Assembly (NCBI RefSeq): GCF_036647415.1
Contig: NZ_JAVXKG010000012.1
Location: 1-64,000 of the forward strand
DNA length: 64,000 nucleotides
Direction: 5' to 3'
DNA from: Empedobacter sp036647415
GTDB taxonomy: Bacteria > Bacteroidota > Bacteroidia > Flavobacteriales > Weeksellaceae
Shown in pieces: positions 43,560 to 51,110 of this stretch. The notes beneath the pieces were generated by a model. It saw only the letters and a program-made list of their open reading frames with translations. It had not been told where the DNA came from and did not search any database. The translations under genes were made by a program, and so were the position numbers. How positions within the stretch are numbered: position 1 is the first letter of the stretch; every line of letters starts with the position of its first letter.

Positions 43560-45740
43560 ATGAATCTACTGAATAACGACATAATAATACGCAAATACAA
43601 AGACGAAGAGCGCCTGTGGGCGTCTCAACGCTTGGTTATGCAGAATTGTGGTGTTTCAGAGGAATTTTTAAGAACACGTTCAAGAAAAGGATATGCACAA
43701 TCACTAAAAAGCTATAAAACAAGTGATTATTTACCTGATACAGGTAAAGCGTGGCGTTGGGCGAAGGTAAAAGGGCAATTCTATTATGATTATGATAGAA
43801 TCCCAGACCGTAAACCAACACATTACAGATCAAAATTAGGCACAAAGCATGAGCTTTTACAAGCGTATGAGGCTCTGCTGAGTGCTAATAATGGACGTAA
43901 AGAAGATTTAGTAAAAAATACTATTCTTGGGCAAGTCGCTTTATTGATAAACAATACTGATATACGTTATTACAAATATGACGGAGAGGTTATTTTTACG
44001 CACCTCCAAGCAAAACAAATGACATTAGCTAAGGCTTGGTGCGTTTGGATTGCAAAACAAGTGGAAAACGATAATTTCAAATTACTTGGAATTGCCAAAA
44101 AACAAGATTTTTATGCAATATGTACAGAAATCTTATCGCCTTTAGAATTAGAAGGTTTCAATATCAGTTCTGCTGAATATTTAAGAAATAGAACCAATGA
44201 TTTTATAACTAAAACCGCTAACGATAAGATCAAGCAACTAAAATTCTTTATTTCCGAAAAATACAATAACCAAAATGCAAAGATAGTGGGTAAATATCCA
44301 CTATTTAGTGAGGAAACAGGGGAAATCTTTCAGTTCGATATTCATCAAGCAATCATGTATAATGTATATATGAATCCAAAAGGATCAAATGTAGAATATG
44401 CACGTACTATTTGGGAGAATAAATATTGTGAAGACATCAAAGAATTTGGATTAGAACCAGTCGCATACCGTACATTTTGCAGTCATTTAACACGTTTCAA
44501 CAAACGTATTATGATGATTAGAGAACGATATGGTAAAGAATATTACAGAAAACATATACAAACCTATGTACCATCCGATAAACTAAGTTTTTCACATTCT
44601 CTTTTTTGTGCTGATGGTTCGGGTATCATCAATTATCAATTTATTGATAAACAAGGAAAACATAAAACAAAAAAATTATATGTCATTTTAGTTACTGATG
44701 TTGCATCTAAACGAATTGTAGGATGGGCACCAGCTAAAAAAGGTTTCTCTAATGAAACGCCCGAAATGATGATGGATGCTGTAAAAATGGCTGTAAGAAG
44801 AACAGGTAAACAAACAATGTTCGAGTTTATTTCAGATAATCATGGAGCGTTTGTTTCGGCTGAATCTAAGACTTTTTTAGAAATGATTTTTAATAAAGTA
44901 AGAACGATTGAATCGGGAAACTCACAAGCTAATCCTGCTGAAACGATGTTTAGATTGTTTAAACGTAGTTTAAAAGATATTAAATCATTTATCTCTACTT
45001 CTTGGAATGCAGGGGTTGAAGGACAAGCAAATCCTGATTACATAAAATTAGATGATTTACCTAATTATGAAGATGCTTGTATAATGATGAATGAGCTTGT
45101 AGAGCGTTGGAATGACTCGAAGCAAAGAGATTTAACTACACCAAATCAACGCTACCAAATAAAACATCCTGATTGTCAACCAATGAATCCAATTGTATTA
45201 CGTCATTTATTTGGTAATCATACAGAAGTAAATGTAGCAAGAATGCGTGGGTTTGTAGATGTATATAAAACAAAGGGATATAACGAATCTAAACTACATC
45301 AATTTGAAATTCCAAATTTTGGAGGAGAAGGAACAGAAATTATAGCAAAAGCAACTGGCTACAAGTATAATGCAATTGTAAAAGTAGTTTGGGACGAAGA
45401 TTTTGCAGACTTATATACGTTAGATGAACAATATATAATGACATGTGAAAAAGCATTAAAAACAAAATCTTCGCACGCTGAAATGTCTGAAAAACATGAA
45501 AATGCATTGGATCATCAGATGAATCGTAAGCATTCACAGGATCAATATATTGATGATTTTGAAGCTGAGTTAGCAAATTCTATGCTTGAATTAGGCTACA
45601 GTCAACAAATTGCATTTGGAGGTAACAAAGAGAGTTACAACGGCTCTCAAATCGAAAATGAAAGTAAAAAAATCAATAAAAAACAAACTAAAACCAAACA
45701 ACGAACTGAACGTGACTTCAACGAAAGCGAATGGTCTTAG
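43560..45740 (+). CDS. Mu-like DDE transposase (MuA-type)
   Basis: The 726-residue protein has N-terminal DNA-binding regions and a RNase H-like core with Asp352 (LFCADGSGI), Asp426 (FISDNHGAF) and Glu461 (QANPAETMFRLFKR) as a DDE triad, with 34 residues between the second Asp and Glu. A beta-barrel-like region and a charged, poorly structured tail (residues 630-726) follow, as in MuA, where the tail contacts MuB. It catalyses phage integration and replicative transposition. The MuB-like gene follows 16 bp downstream. Confidence 0.93.
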   Translation: MNLLNNDIIIRKYKDEERLWASQRLVMQNCGVSEEFLRTRSRKGYAQSLKSYKTSDYLPDTGKAWRWAKVKGQFYYDYDRIPDRKPTHYRSKLGTKHELLQAYEALLSANNGRKEDLVKNTILGQVALLINNTDIRYYKYDGEVIFTHLQAKQMTLAKAWCVWIAKQVENDNFKLLGIAKKQDFYAICTEILSPLELEGFNISSAEYLRNRTNDFITKTANDKIKQLKFFISEKYNNQNAKIVGKYPLFSEETGEIFQFDIHQAIMYNVYMNPKGSNVEYARTIWENKYCEDIKEFGLEPVAYRTFCSHLTRFNKRIMMIRERYGKEYYRKHIQTYVPSDKLSFSHSLFCADGSGIINYQFIDKQGKHKTKKLYVILVTDVASKRIVGWAPAKKGFSNETPEMMMDAVKMAVRRTGKQTMFEFISDNHGAFVSAESKTFLEMIFNKVRTIESGNSQANPAETMFRLFKRSLKDIKSFISTSWNAGVEGQANPDYIKLDDLPNYEDACIMMNELVERWNDSKQRDLTTPNQRYQIKHPDCQPMNPIVLRHLFGNHTEVNVARMRGFVDVYKTKGYNESKLHQFEIPNFGGEGTEIIAKATGYKYNAIVKVVWDEDFADLYTLDEQYIMTCEKALKTKSSHAEMSEKHENALDHQMNRKHSQDQYIDDFEAELANSMLELGYSQQIAFGGNKESYNGSQIENESKKINKKQTKTKQRTERDFNESEWS

Positions 45741-45756
45741 TTAAACATTTAAAAGT

Positions 45757-46680
45757 ATGACAAATTTAACACAAAATCAGAGAACTATCGACATTCCACA
45801 AGCAATGCAACGCTTTTTGGACGAAAGAAATGTAAAACAACCTGAAATAGTAAAATTATCGGGCGTAAATAAAGCAACAGTTAATTTAATAGCTCGTGGT
45901 ATTGAGTTTAACGGAAATACACGTATTTCGGATAAATATTACCAACAAATAGCACACGCAATTGGTTTAAAATTAGAAAAAGCATATTGGCAACATTTCA
46001 ATACGTTGAATTTTAAACAAGCAATTATCACATTTGAAAATGCTCGTAAAAATAAAGAGCGTCGAGGTATTGATGGTAATACAGGGCTTGGTAAAACATA
46101 CGCTGCAACTGCTTTTAAATTGAAATATCCAAAAATAGTAACCTTAGTAAAATGCGATGAAATCGCTAACACAAAAGAGTTTGTTATTTCATTAGCAGAA
46201 CAGTTGGAAACTTCTATAATAGGAACTAAACACAAAATTTTAAAGGAAGTTGTTAAAAAACTGAAAGAAAAAGACGAAGCATTCTTGATGATTGATGAGT
46301 TTGAGAACTCGAAAAAAGGAATTATCCCTGTTATAAAGTATTTAGCTGATGAATTAGAAGGTATTGTACCAATTGTGGTTCTTGGAATTGATGTTGAAAA
46401 AATGCTTTCAAAATCAGCAGAAAGAGGAAAACAAGGCTTTATTCAAGTAAATAGACGTTGGTCTTTTGGTTGGACGTTCTTTTCGCCAGAAATAGCAGAA
46501 GATATTCAGAAAATCTGCGAAATGGTAGGTATTGAGCGTAAAACAGTTATTAATTGGCTTACAGCTCGTGTAAAAGACTTTGGTTCGTTGCAAAACATCA
46601 TCACTACAGCATTGATAGAGAGCGAAAAAAGCGAAGAACAAATTACAACTGAAATGCTTAACGATTTATTTGCGAACTGA
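45757..46680 (+). CDS. AAA+ ATPase, MuB-like target-selection protein
   Basis: The 307-residue protein has an N-terminal helix-turn-helix (PEIVKLSGVNKATVNLIARG), Walker A GNTGLGKT (107-114), Walker B FLMIDE (Asp180, Glu181), and a C-terminal helical segment (VKDFGSLQNIITTALIES). This is the MuB layout: an ATP-dependent DNA-binding protein that delivers target DNA to the transposase and gives target immunity. It directly follows the transposase and overlaps the next small gene by one base. Confidence 0.92.
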   Translation: MTNLTQNQRTIDIPQAMQRFLDERNVKQPEIVKLSGVNKATVNLIARGIEFNGNTRISDKYYQQIAHAIGLKLEKAYWQHFNTLNFKQAIITFENARKNKERRGIDGNTGLGKTYAATAFKLKYPKIVTLVKCDEIANTKEFVISLAEQLETSIIGTKHKILKEVVKKLKEKDEAFLMIDEFENSKKGIIPVIKYLADELEGIVPIVVLGIDVEKMLSKSAERGKQGFIQVNRRWSFGWTFFSPEIAEDIQKICEMVGIERKTVINWLTARVKDFGSLQNIITTALIESEKSEEQITTEMLNDLFAN

Positions 46681-46862
46681 TGAAAACAAATGTAAATAAT
46701 CGCTATTACTGTTTTCGCAAATTGGATGAATCCATTCGCAAAACTAAACCGAAATCGAGAACAATTTTTATTCCGATGGATGCTGAACTTAATTGCAAAT
46801 ATGCAATCAGATTACGAGACGTTTACAGATTTAATGTACAATTTGAAATACCAACAAACTAA
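46680..46862 (+). CDS. Early phage small protein (60 aa)
   Basis: The start codon overlaps the MuB-like stop (TGATG), so translation is coupled. The product is basic (KLDESIRKTKPKSRTIFIPM) and has no recognised family. The frame is preferred over a competing frame that starts at 46726. Confidence 0.6.
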   Translation: MKTNVNNRYYCFRKLDESIRKTKPKSRTIFIPMDAELNCKYAIRLRDVYRFNVQFEIPTN

Positions 46863-46863
46863 T

Positions 46864-46992
46864 ATGGGAACACTTTATTTATCTAAAATGATGCTTGTTT
46901 TTCGCAATGAAAAAGGCAAAATAATTAAGGTTTATACGAATGAATTTATAAGCCTATTTATAAATGATAATACAATATTAATAGCAGAATAA
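46864..46992 (+). CDS. Early phage small protein (42 aa)
   Basis: ATG one base after the previous stop opens MGTLYLSKMMLVFRNEKGKI, then IKVYTNEFISLFINDNTILIAE. It is a short beta-rich peptide with no recognised family. The tight spacing supports translation. Confidence 0.5.
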   Translation: MGTLYLSKMMLVFRNEKGKIIKVYTNEFISLFINDNTILIAE

Positions 46993-46993
46993 T

Positions 46994-47230
46994 ATGAGTA
47001 ATATTAAAATGTACGCTGTAAAAATTAAGGTTTCAGCAAACCGATACAAAACAAAGTTTTTAGAAGGTATATCATTAGGGAGAACACCTAAAGAAGCGGA
47101 AGAACAAGCATTGAAAATGCTAAAAAAAGAATTACAAGATCAAAATTCAGAAATAGAAATCTTATTTAATTATGAAGTAACAAAATGTATAAAATTAAGA
47201 ACCGATTTTATAATTGATTCAATAAAGTAA
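46994..47230 (+). CDS. Early phage small protein (78 aa)
   Basis: MSNIKMYAVKIKVSANRYKT and GRTPKEAEEQALKMLKKELQ suggest a small alpha/beta fold with one long helix. It starts one base after the previous stop codon and ends at a short terminator. No family is recognised. Confidence 0.6.
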   Translation: MSNIKMYAVKIKVSANRYKTKFLEGISLGRTPKEAEEQALKMLKKELQDQNSEIEILFNYEVTKCIKLRTDFIIDSIK

Positions 47231-47234
47231 AAAC

Positions 47235-47256
47235 AAGCGGGATAATACCCGCTTTT
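47235..47256 (+). terminator. Short internal terminator or attenuator
   Basis: AAGCGGG (47235-47241) pairs with CCCGCTT (47248-47254) around ATAATA and is followed by TT. The short T-run suggests partial termination inside the early operon. Confidence 0.55.
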
Positions 47257-47285
47257 GGTGATAAAAACAATAAAATAATATAAGT

Positions 47286-47936
47286 ATGGAAGCATCAATT
47301 ATGAACAAACCAGCAAGCGAAATGTCAGTAACAGAATTATTGGCGTTGGCAGATACAAAACGAGCTGAAATCGAAAAAGAAGCCGTAAAAGCAAAGAATC
47401 AATACTTAGCTGATAAGACTGATTATTTGCAAGAAATCGCAAATCGTCGCTTCGAAATTCAACAAAAAATGATCGAATTAAAGTTGTATGAAGTTGAAAA
47501 TGCTGAAAAATTCAATGTTTTAAAATATGAATTGGACGGTAAAACGCCTAAAGAAGCGAAATCTTTTGAATTGAAATCTGAAACAATCAAACAGGTCATT
47601 GAAAACCAAGAACGTTTTGATTTTACTGATGAAGCTATTGTACACATCGAAGCAATTAAAGCAATTTTTAAAGAAAAATTCGAAGGACGCAATAAAGGAA
47701 TGTATGACTTGCTTGATTCAATCTTAATGCGTAACAGTAAAGGAGATTACGACGCAAAACTTTTAACAAAAGCACGTAGTCAAGTTAAAAAAATCGGAGA
47801 TCAACGCTTAGTTGACGAATTTGAAAAGCTAACGGATTGCTTACAAGTTGTCGGAACTGTAAAATATAGTCGTGTATATTCAAAAAACCAAAAAGGAGGT
47901 TGGACGGATATTTCTCTAAACTTTTCAAGCTTATGA
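47286..47936 (+). CDS. DUF3164 phage protein
   Basis: The 216-residue protein has a long N-terminal helical region (NQYLADKTDYLQEIANRRFEIQQ) and ends GGWTDISLNFSSL, a form typical of DUF3164 proteins. These are found almost only in Mu-like phages next to the transposition genes. No activity is known. Its stop overlaps the start of a 32-residue membrane peptide. Confidence 0.8.
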   Translation: MEASIMNKPASEMSVTELLALADTKRAEIEKEAVKAKNQYLADKTDYLQEIANRRFEIQQKMIELKLYEVENAEKFNVLKYELDGKTPKEAKSFELKSETIKQVIENQERFDFTDEAIVHIEAIKAIFKEKFEGRNKGMYDLLDSILMRNSKGDYDAKLLTKARSQVKKIGDQRLVDEFEKLTDCLQVVGTVKYSRVYSKNQKGGWTDISLNFSSL

Positions 47937-48031
47937 TTGTAAATATTTTATTTGGATTGTTCGCAGTTGGTATACTGTCAATCCTTGGTGTAGTTCTTTA
48001 TTTATCTAACAAAGCAAACGACAAATTATGA
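47933..48031 (+). CDS. Phage membrane microprotein (32 aa)
   Basis: ATG overlaps the DUF3164 stop as ATGA and the stop overlaps the next ATG the same way. The sequence MIVNILFGLFAVGILSILGV then VLYLSNKANDKL is one membrane helix with a short positive tail. Double ATGA overlaps strongly suggest it is translated. Role unknown; small phage membrane peptides often act in lysis control or exclusion. Confidence 0.6.
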   Translation: MIVNILFGLFAVGILSILGVVLYLSNKANDKL

Positions 48032-48234
48032 GTGTTGAAATAACTAAAGTATCAAGTGAATTATACATCGTAAATGGAAAATCCATGATGTTAGAAAACT
48101 TTAAGTGGAAACCACAAATTGCCTCTCTCAATAATACCGAAGAAAAAGCATTTAAACAACGTTTAAACGCTGATTTGTTTAACGAAAAGAATAAAGATTA
48201 TGCCTTTAATCTTGACAGAAATATTCGTAATTGA
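48028..48234 (+). CDS. Early phage hypothetical protein (68 aa)
   Basis: MSVEITKVSSELYIVNGKSM begins a small soluble protein that ends YAFNLDRNIRN. Its start overlaps the membrane peptide stop by four bases. It overlaps the next gene by 35 bases in another frame. No family is recognised. Confidence 0.55.
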   Translation: MSVEITKVSSELYIVNGKSMMLENFKWKPQIASLNNTEEKAFKQRLNADLFNEKNKDYAFNLDRNIRN

Positions 48235-48508
48235 TGATCTGACCAACGAAAAGAGAAGATTTGACAATATGAAAGATGTTCAAATTTTCATTAGTAAAAA
48301 AATAGGATACGAAGCAGACAGAATGATTTTATTTCGCAATAAATCAAGAAAAACAAGAGCATACAGACGTTTTTATATAACTACTAATGAAAATTTTAAA
48401 GCTAAAGTAAAAGCTAAACAAGTTGTTAAAGAAGCGGTTAAACCAAGTTTAAACGAACGAATGAAGCAAAAATGGTTCGCTCAAAAAACACGAATCATCA
48501 AATCCTGA
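48200..48508 (+). CDS. Early phage hypothetical protein (102 aa)
   Basis: The very basic C-terminal half (NKSRKTRAYRRFYITTNENF, KAKVKAKQVVKEAVK) suggests nucleic-acid binding; this is inference. The start at 48200 gives a 35-base overlap with the previous gene; a later ATG at 48269 is possible. The stop codon lies inside the 5' strand of the tRNA-like element copy B. Confidence 0.55.
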   Translation: MPLILTEIFVIDDLTNEKRRFDNMKDVQIFISKKIGYEADRMILFRNKSRKTRAYRRFYITTNENFKAKVKAKQVVKEAVKPSLNERMKQKWFAQKTRIIKS

Positions 48509-48545
48509 TCGGCAAACTCCGAGGTTCGAGTCCTCGGCAGGAGCA
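48503..48545 (+). ncRNA. tRNA-like acceptor/T-arm minihelix, copy B
   Basis: TCCTG (48503-48507) pairs with CAGGA (48538-48542). A T-arm CGAGG-TTCGAGT-CCTCG (48520-48536) follows, extended by C48519-G48537. The 3' end reads G then CA. The linker contains GG (48511-48512) and the shared GGCAAAC. Relative to copy A, pairs change together at three places: C-G to T-A, A-T to G-C, and C-G to A-T. The upstream gene's stop codon is inside the 5' strand, and the element ends 22 nt before the next start codon. Confidence 0.75.
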
Positions 48546-48567
48546 ATCAAACCAAAAACTAAAAATT

Positions 48568-48858
48568 ATGTTTAACACTTACCATTATGAAATGACATTA
48601 CGAGACAAACGGAGTATTGTCCTGACTATTGCAACACGAACAGGCATAAAAGAGGCTGATTCTTGGACAAAATTTAACAATTGGATGTTGAATAGTAGCT
48701 GTCTTAAAAAAGAGTTGCATCAATACAAAATTGATGAATTAGACCAACTAATTAAGCAATTTAGAGGATTAGAAGCAAATTACAACAAATCAGCTTCGAA
48801 AACAGGAACTAAGGCATGGATGCACAAAAATAAGTTCCAACCATTAAGTCAAAATTAA
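48568..48858 (+). CDS. Early phage protein, possibly GemA/gp16-like (96 aa)
   Basis: I start at the ATG 48568 (MFNTYHYEMTLRDKRSIVLT), after the tRNA-like element; an open frame extends back to 48472 but would run through that element. Motifs such as SCLKKELHQYKIDELDQLIK and SKTGTKAWMHK recur, as I remember, in small proteins of Bacteroidota Mu-like phages. The relation to GemA (Mu gp16) is a guess from position and helical pattern. Confidence 0.6.
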   Translation: MFNTYHYEMTLRDKRSIVLTIATRTGIKEADSWTKFNNWMLNSSCLKKELHQYKIDELDQLIKQFRGLEANYNKSASKTGTKAWMHKNKFQPLSQN

Positions 48859-48868
48859 AAAAAAGACT

Positions 48869-48931
48869 TGAGACGCAACAATATCCCAAGCCCCACTGAC
48901 CACGGCAAAGATATTTTAATAAAACGTCTCA
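48869..48931 (+). promoter_or_regulatory. Nested hairpin touching a start codon
   Basis: TGAGACG (48869-48875) pairs with CGTCTCA (48925-48931), and inside it AATATC (48880-48885) pairs with GATATT (48910-48915), with a GCC/GGC apex. The hairpin ends three bases before the ATG at 48935 and fills the whole gap between genes, so it may control translation of the downstream gene. Confidence 0.5.
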
Positions 48932-48934
48932 TTA

Positions 48935-49153
48935 ATGGCTTACAATCGAAAAAATTACCTAAAAAAGGTTCTCAAGGTTCAGCAAATAACTCTTGAGCAT
49001 CGCGCCCAAGGGTTATATTTTAAAGAGATTTATCACAAATACGTTGAAAATCAATTTAATATATGCCAACGAACTTACGAGAGTTATTTGGGTGTAAATG
49101 CCAAGAAGCAGCTTAAAGAAATAGATAAAACAAATCAAATAGCGCTGTTTTGA
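48935..49153 (+). CDS. Small early phage protein (72 aa)
   Basis: MAYNRKNYLKKVLKVQQITL, then QGLYFKEIYHKYVENQFNIC and QRTYESYLGV. The pattern (helix, I-Y-x-x-Y, C/I-x-x-R-T-Y-x-x-Y-L) is one I recall in small proteins of Bacteroides transposable phages, where it may be a DNA-binding helical protein. It overlaps the next ATG by one base. Confidence 0.6.
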   Translation: MAYNRKNYLKKVLKVQQITLEHRAQGLYFKEIYHKYVENQFNICQRTYESYLGVNAKKQLKEIDKTNQIALF

Positions 49154-49482
49154 TGAGAAAAATTAAACTAAAAGTTGATTACGACGTACTAAGAGCGTTA
49201 CTCAACATTATTATTAACGGTCTAAATGCGCCGTTCATTGACAATCAGGAAGAAAAATTTAAACAATCAGTTAAAGCTGATCTATTTGTTATGTTATCGA
49301 AAAAATCGGTGGCTTTAAATCTTAAAAATTTGACTTTAAAATACCATGAAGCGTATTTAATCCATGATGAAATCGGTAAAATTTCGCACACGTTAGAAGT
49401 CTCCAATTATACAAGTCTTAAAGTTCTCAATTTCTATGCAGAATTAGATCAGTTTTTAACTCAAAATTTACAAATAAGATGA
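49153..49482 (+). CDS. Early phage hypothetical protein (109 aa)
   Basis: ATG overlaps the previous stop (TGATG). An upstream in-frame TTG at 49150 would add one residue. The protein is mainly helical (YDVLRALLNIIINGLNAPFI) with no recognised family. It overlaps the next gene by four bases. Confidence 0.55.
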   Translation: MRKIKLKVDYDVLRALLNIIINGLNAPFIDNQEEKFKQSVKADLFVMLSKKSVALNLKNLTLKYHEAYLIHDEIGKISHTLEVSNYTSLKVLNFYAELDQFLTQNLQIR

Positions 49483-49880
49483 AAAAAATTAAACAATTTA
49501 TTTTAAAGTGGTTAGGTATAGATACCATTTTAGTAAGATTAAGACGTTTTGATTTAGTTTTAAAAACTTATGACAAGAATTTTAGACTAAATGAACACGA
49601 ATTACGCTCTGTAAATGAAGATTATTCAACTCTCAGAAAGCATTTAGAATTTCTAAATTCTAATTTCTTTGCAGCTGCAGATGTAGCAAATTCAGTTCAT
49701 GACTTTAGCTCTGTAGTTATAATTCGCAAAAGAGCTTCTGGAAAGGATGATGTTGTATTTTATGAATTACAAACACGAGATGTTGACCATGTGATGAGTA
49801 TTATGCAAGGTTTTGGACGTAAAAACACTGTTGTTGGAAAATCTGTTGTAAAAAGTAAACCTCCTAAATTTAGATTTTAA
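49479..49880 (+). CDS. Early phage hypothetical protein (133 aa)
   Basis: After a basic first helix (KKIKQFILKWLGIDTILVRL), a probable coiled coil (RSVNEDYSTLRKHLEFLNSN) leads to a small alpha/beta domain (VVIIRKRASGKDDVVFYELQ). No family is recognised. The start overlaps the upstream stop as ATGA. Confidence 0.55.
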   Translation: MKKIKQFILKWLGIDTILVRLRRFDLVLKTYDKNFRLNEHELRSVNEDYSTLRKHLEFLNSNFFAAADVANSVHDFSSVVIIRKRASGKDDVVFYELQTRDVDHVMSIMQGFGRKNTVVGKSVVKSKPPKFRF

Positions 49881-49881
49881 G

Positions 49882-50181
49882 ATGTACCTAATTTTATCAC
49901 TAAAACACACGAAAAAAGAAGATGAATCAATTACTTTATGGAGAAGTAACAATCAAGGTTATTGTAGTTATTTAGAAGGTGCTGGGCAATATGAAAATTT
50001 TATAGAGGATTATCATAATTCAGAAGGAAATTTACCTATTAATCAAACAATTTTAAACAAGTTAGATAAAATACAAAGTTTAAATGATTACGGAGAACCT
50101 GTAACTTTTATTCATAATTCCAAAAAGAATCATTCAATTTTAAACATTGAATTTGTAAAAGGAAAACTATGCAAAAAATAG
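49882..50181 (+). CDS. Early phage hypothetical protein (99 aa)
   Basis: MYLILSLKHTKKEDESITLW begins a small soluble protein with YCSYLEGAGQYENFIEDYHN. It starts one base after the previous stop and overlaps the next gene by 13 bases. No family is recognised. Confidence 0.55.
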   Translation: MYLILSLKHTKKEDESITLWRSNNQGYCSYLEGAGQYENFIEDYHNSEGNLPINQTILNKLDKIQSLNDYGEPVTFIHNSKKNHSILNIEFVKGKLCKK

Positions 50182-50690
50182 ATTTCTCAGAAACATTAAA
50201 CGAAAAGCCTTCCTATTTTATATATAAAATTTGGGAAGGTTTTTTCCGTAATAACATTGTAAGATGCGACTATTATTACAATCAAATTTTAGACGGTTAT
50301 CAGTTACAATTTGGTAAAGAATGGGATAATATGGATGAGGATAATTTATTGAGTTGTCCTAAATACCATACAATACGTTCTAAAACAGGATTGTTAACAG
50401 AAGATTGCGAACTTGAATTAGTCATTAACAAAGGAACTCCACAAGAATTTACTTTTTCGCCGACACTTTATGTCTATTCAATCCAGCAAATTTGGATGAT
50501 AGACGAACCCGAAGGCTTCGGATTTACGGTAAATATTGACGGAATTATCCGAAATGATGAACTAATAGAACAAATAGCAATTAACGATGGTTTTGAAAGT
50601 TTAGAAGCCTTTAAAACCTATTTTAAACAAAAAATGATAAACGGATCATATTCGGGTTTTATCATTCATTGGACACGATTAAAATATTAA
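50169..50690 (+). CDS. Phage protein with ASCH-like features (173 aa)
   Basis: The sequence has CPKYHTIRSKTG, VYSIQQIWM, then NIDGIIRNDELIEQIAINDG and GFIIHWTRLKY. A K-x-H-T-I-R motif followed by beta strands resembles ASCH domains, which are PUA-like RNA-binding folds. Similar proteins occur in Bacteroidota phages as I remember. The call is tentative. It is in the dense early-gene cluster. Confidence 0.5.
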   Translation: MQKIDFSETLNEKPSYFIYKIWEGFFRNNIVRCDYYYNQILDGYQLQFGKEWDNMDEDNLLSCPKYHTIRSKTGLLTEDCELELVINKGTPQEFTFSPTLYVYSIQQIWMIDEPEGFGFTVNIDGIIRNDELIEQIAINDGFESLEAFKTYFKQKMINGSYSGFIIHWTRLKY

Positions 50691-50693
50691 TAA

Positions 50694-50927
50694 ATGGACT
50701 TTTTTGAATTTCAAAATATGATTTTAAAATCACTTTTAATCATTCCATGTACAGAAGAGGAATTATGTAAAAGAGATTTTTTAAAAAACTATTCCTTATA
50801 TGGAATTGGTATGGCTTTACAAAGGCTTGAAAACTTAGGTGCAATTTATTATAAAGGAAAATCCGATATAATGTATGTAAAAAAGAAATGGATAAAAGAA
50901 AATAGAAAACATTTGCTATATGATTAA
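50694..50927 (+). CDS. Winged-helix-like small phage protein (77 aa)
   Basis: MILKSLLIIPCTEEELCKRD and YGIGMALQRLENLGAIYYKG, then YVKKKWIKEN, fit a winged helix: two helices, a recognition helix and a beta wing. DNA binding is inferred only. It overlaps the next tiny gene. Confidence 0.5.
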   Translation: MDFFEFQNMILKSLLIIPCTEEELCKRDFLKNYSLYGIGMALQRLENLGAIYYKGKSDIMYVKKKWIKENRKHLLYD

Positions 50928-51030
50928 AATTGCATCATTTAAAAACCATGAAATTTGGCGTAAATGTGTTGTTTGTGGTAAATATTACGATTGGAAAATC
51001 TTAGAATTTTGTTGTAAAAACACTCATTAA
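50920..51030 (+). CDS. Cysteine-rich tiny phage protein (36 aa)
   Basis: ATG at 50920, overlapping the previous stop region, opens MIKIASFKNHEIWRKCVVCG then KYYDWKILEFCCKNTH. The CVVC and CC pairs could bind one zinc ion. The stop codon lies in the loop of the operon terminator. It is too short for confident annotation, but the last position of the early operon and the cysteines argue for it. Confidence 0.5.
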   Translation: MIKIASFKNHEIWRKCVVCGKYYDWKILEFCCKNTH

Positions 51031-51047
51031 TTTGAGTGTTTTTTTTG
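51018..51047 (+). terminator. Strong terminator of the early operon
   Basis: AAACACTCA (51018-51026) pairs with TGAGTGTTT (51033-51041), followed by five further T (51042-51046). Confidence 0.88.
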
Positions 51048-51050
51048 TTT

Positions 51051-51066
51051 TTACGGGAAACCGTAA
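51051..51066 (+). promoter_or_regulatory. Small GAAA-tetraloop hairpin in leader
   Basis: TTACGG and CCGTAA form 6 bp closed by the loop GAAA, a stable GNRA tetraloop. It lies 45 nt ahead of the exported-protein gene at 51111 and may stabilise that leader. The role is unknown. Confidence 0.4.
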
Positions 51067-51110
51067 GATTATGAAAGAAATTATTGTTTAATTTTAAAGA
51101 AAATTAGAAA

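Noticed and set aside
46726..46992. 88-codon frame starting inside the 60-residue early gene
   Set aside because: The 46680 start is coupled to the MuB-like stop, and the rest of this frame is better explained by an ATG at 46864.
48472..48567. N-terminal extension of the 48568 gene
   Set aside because: It would translate through the tRNA-like element and gives a low-complexity sequence; ATG 48568 begins the conserved-looking part.
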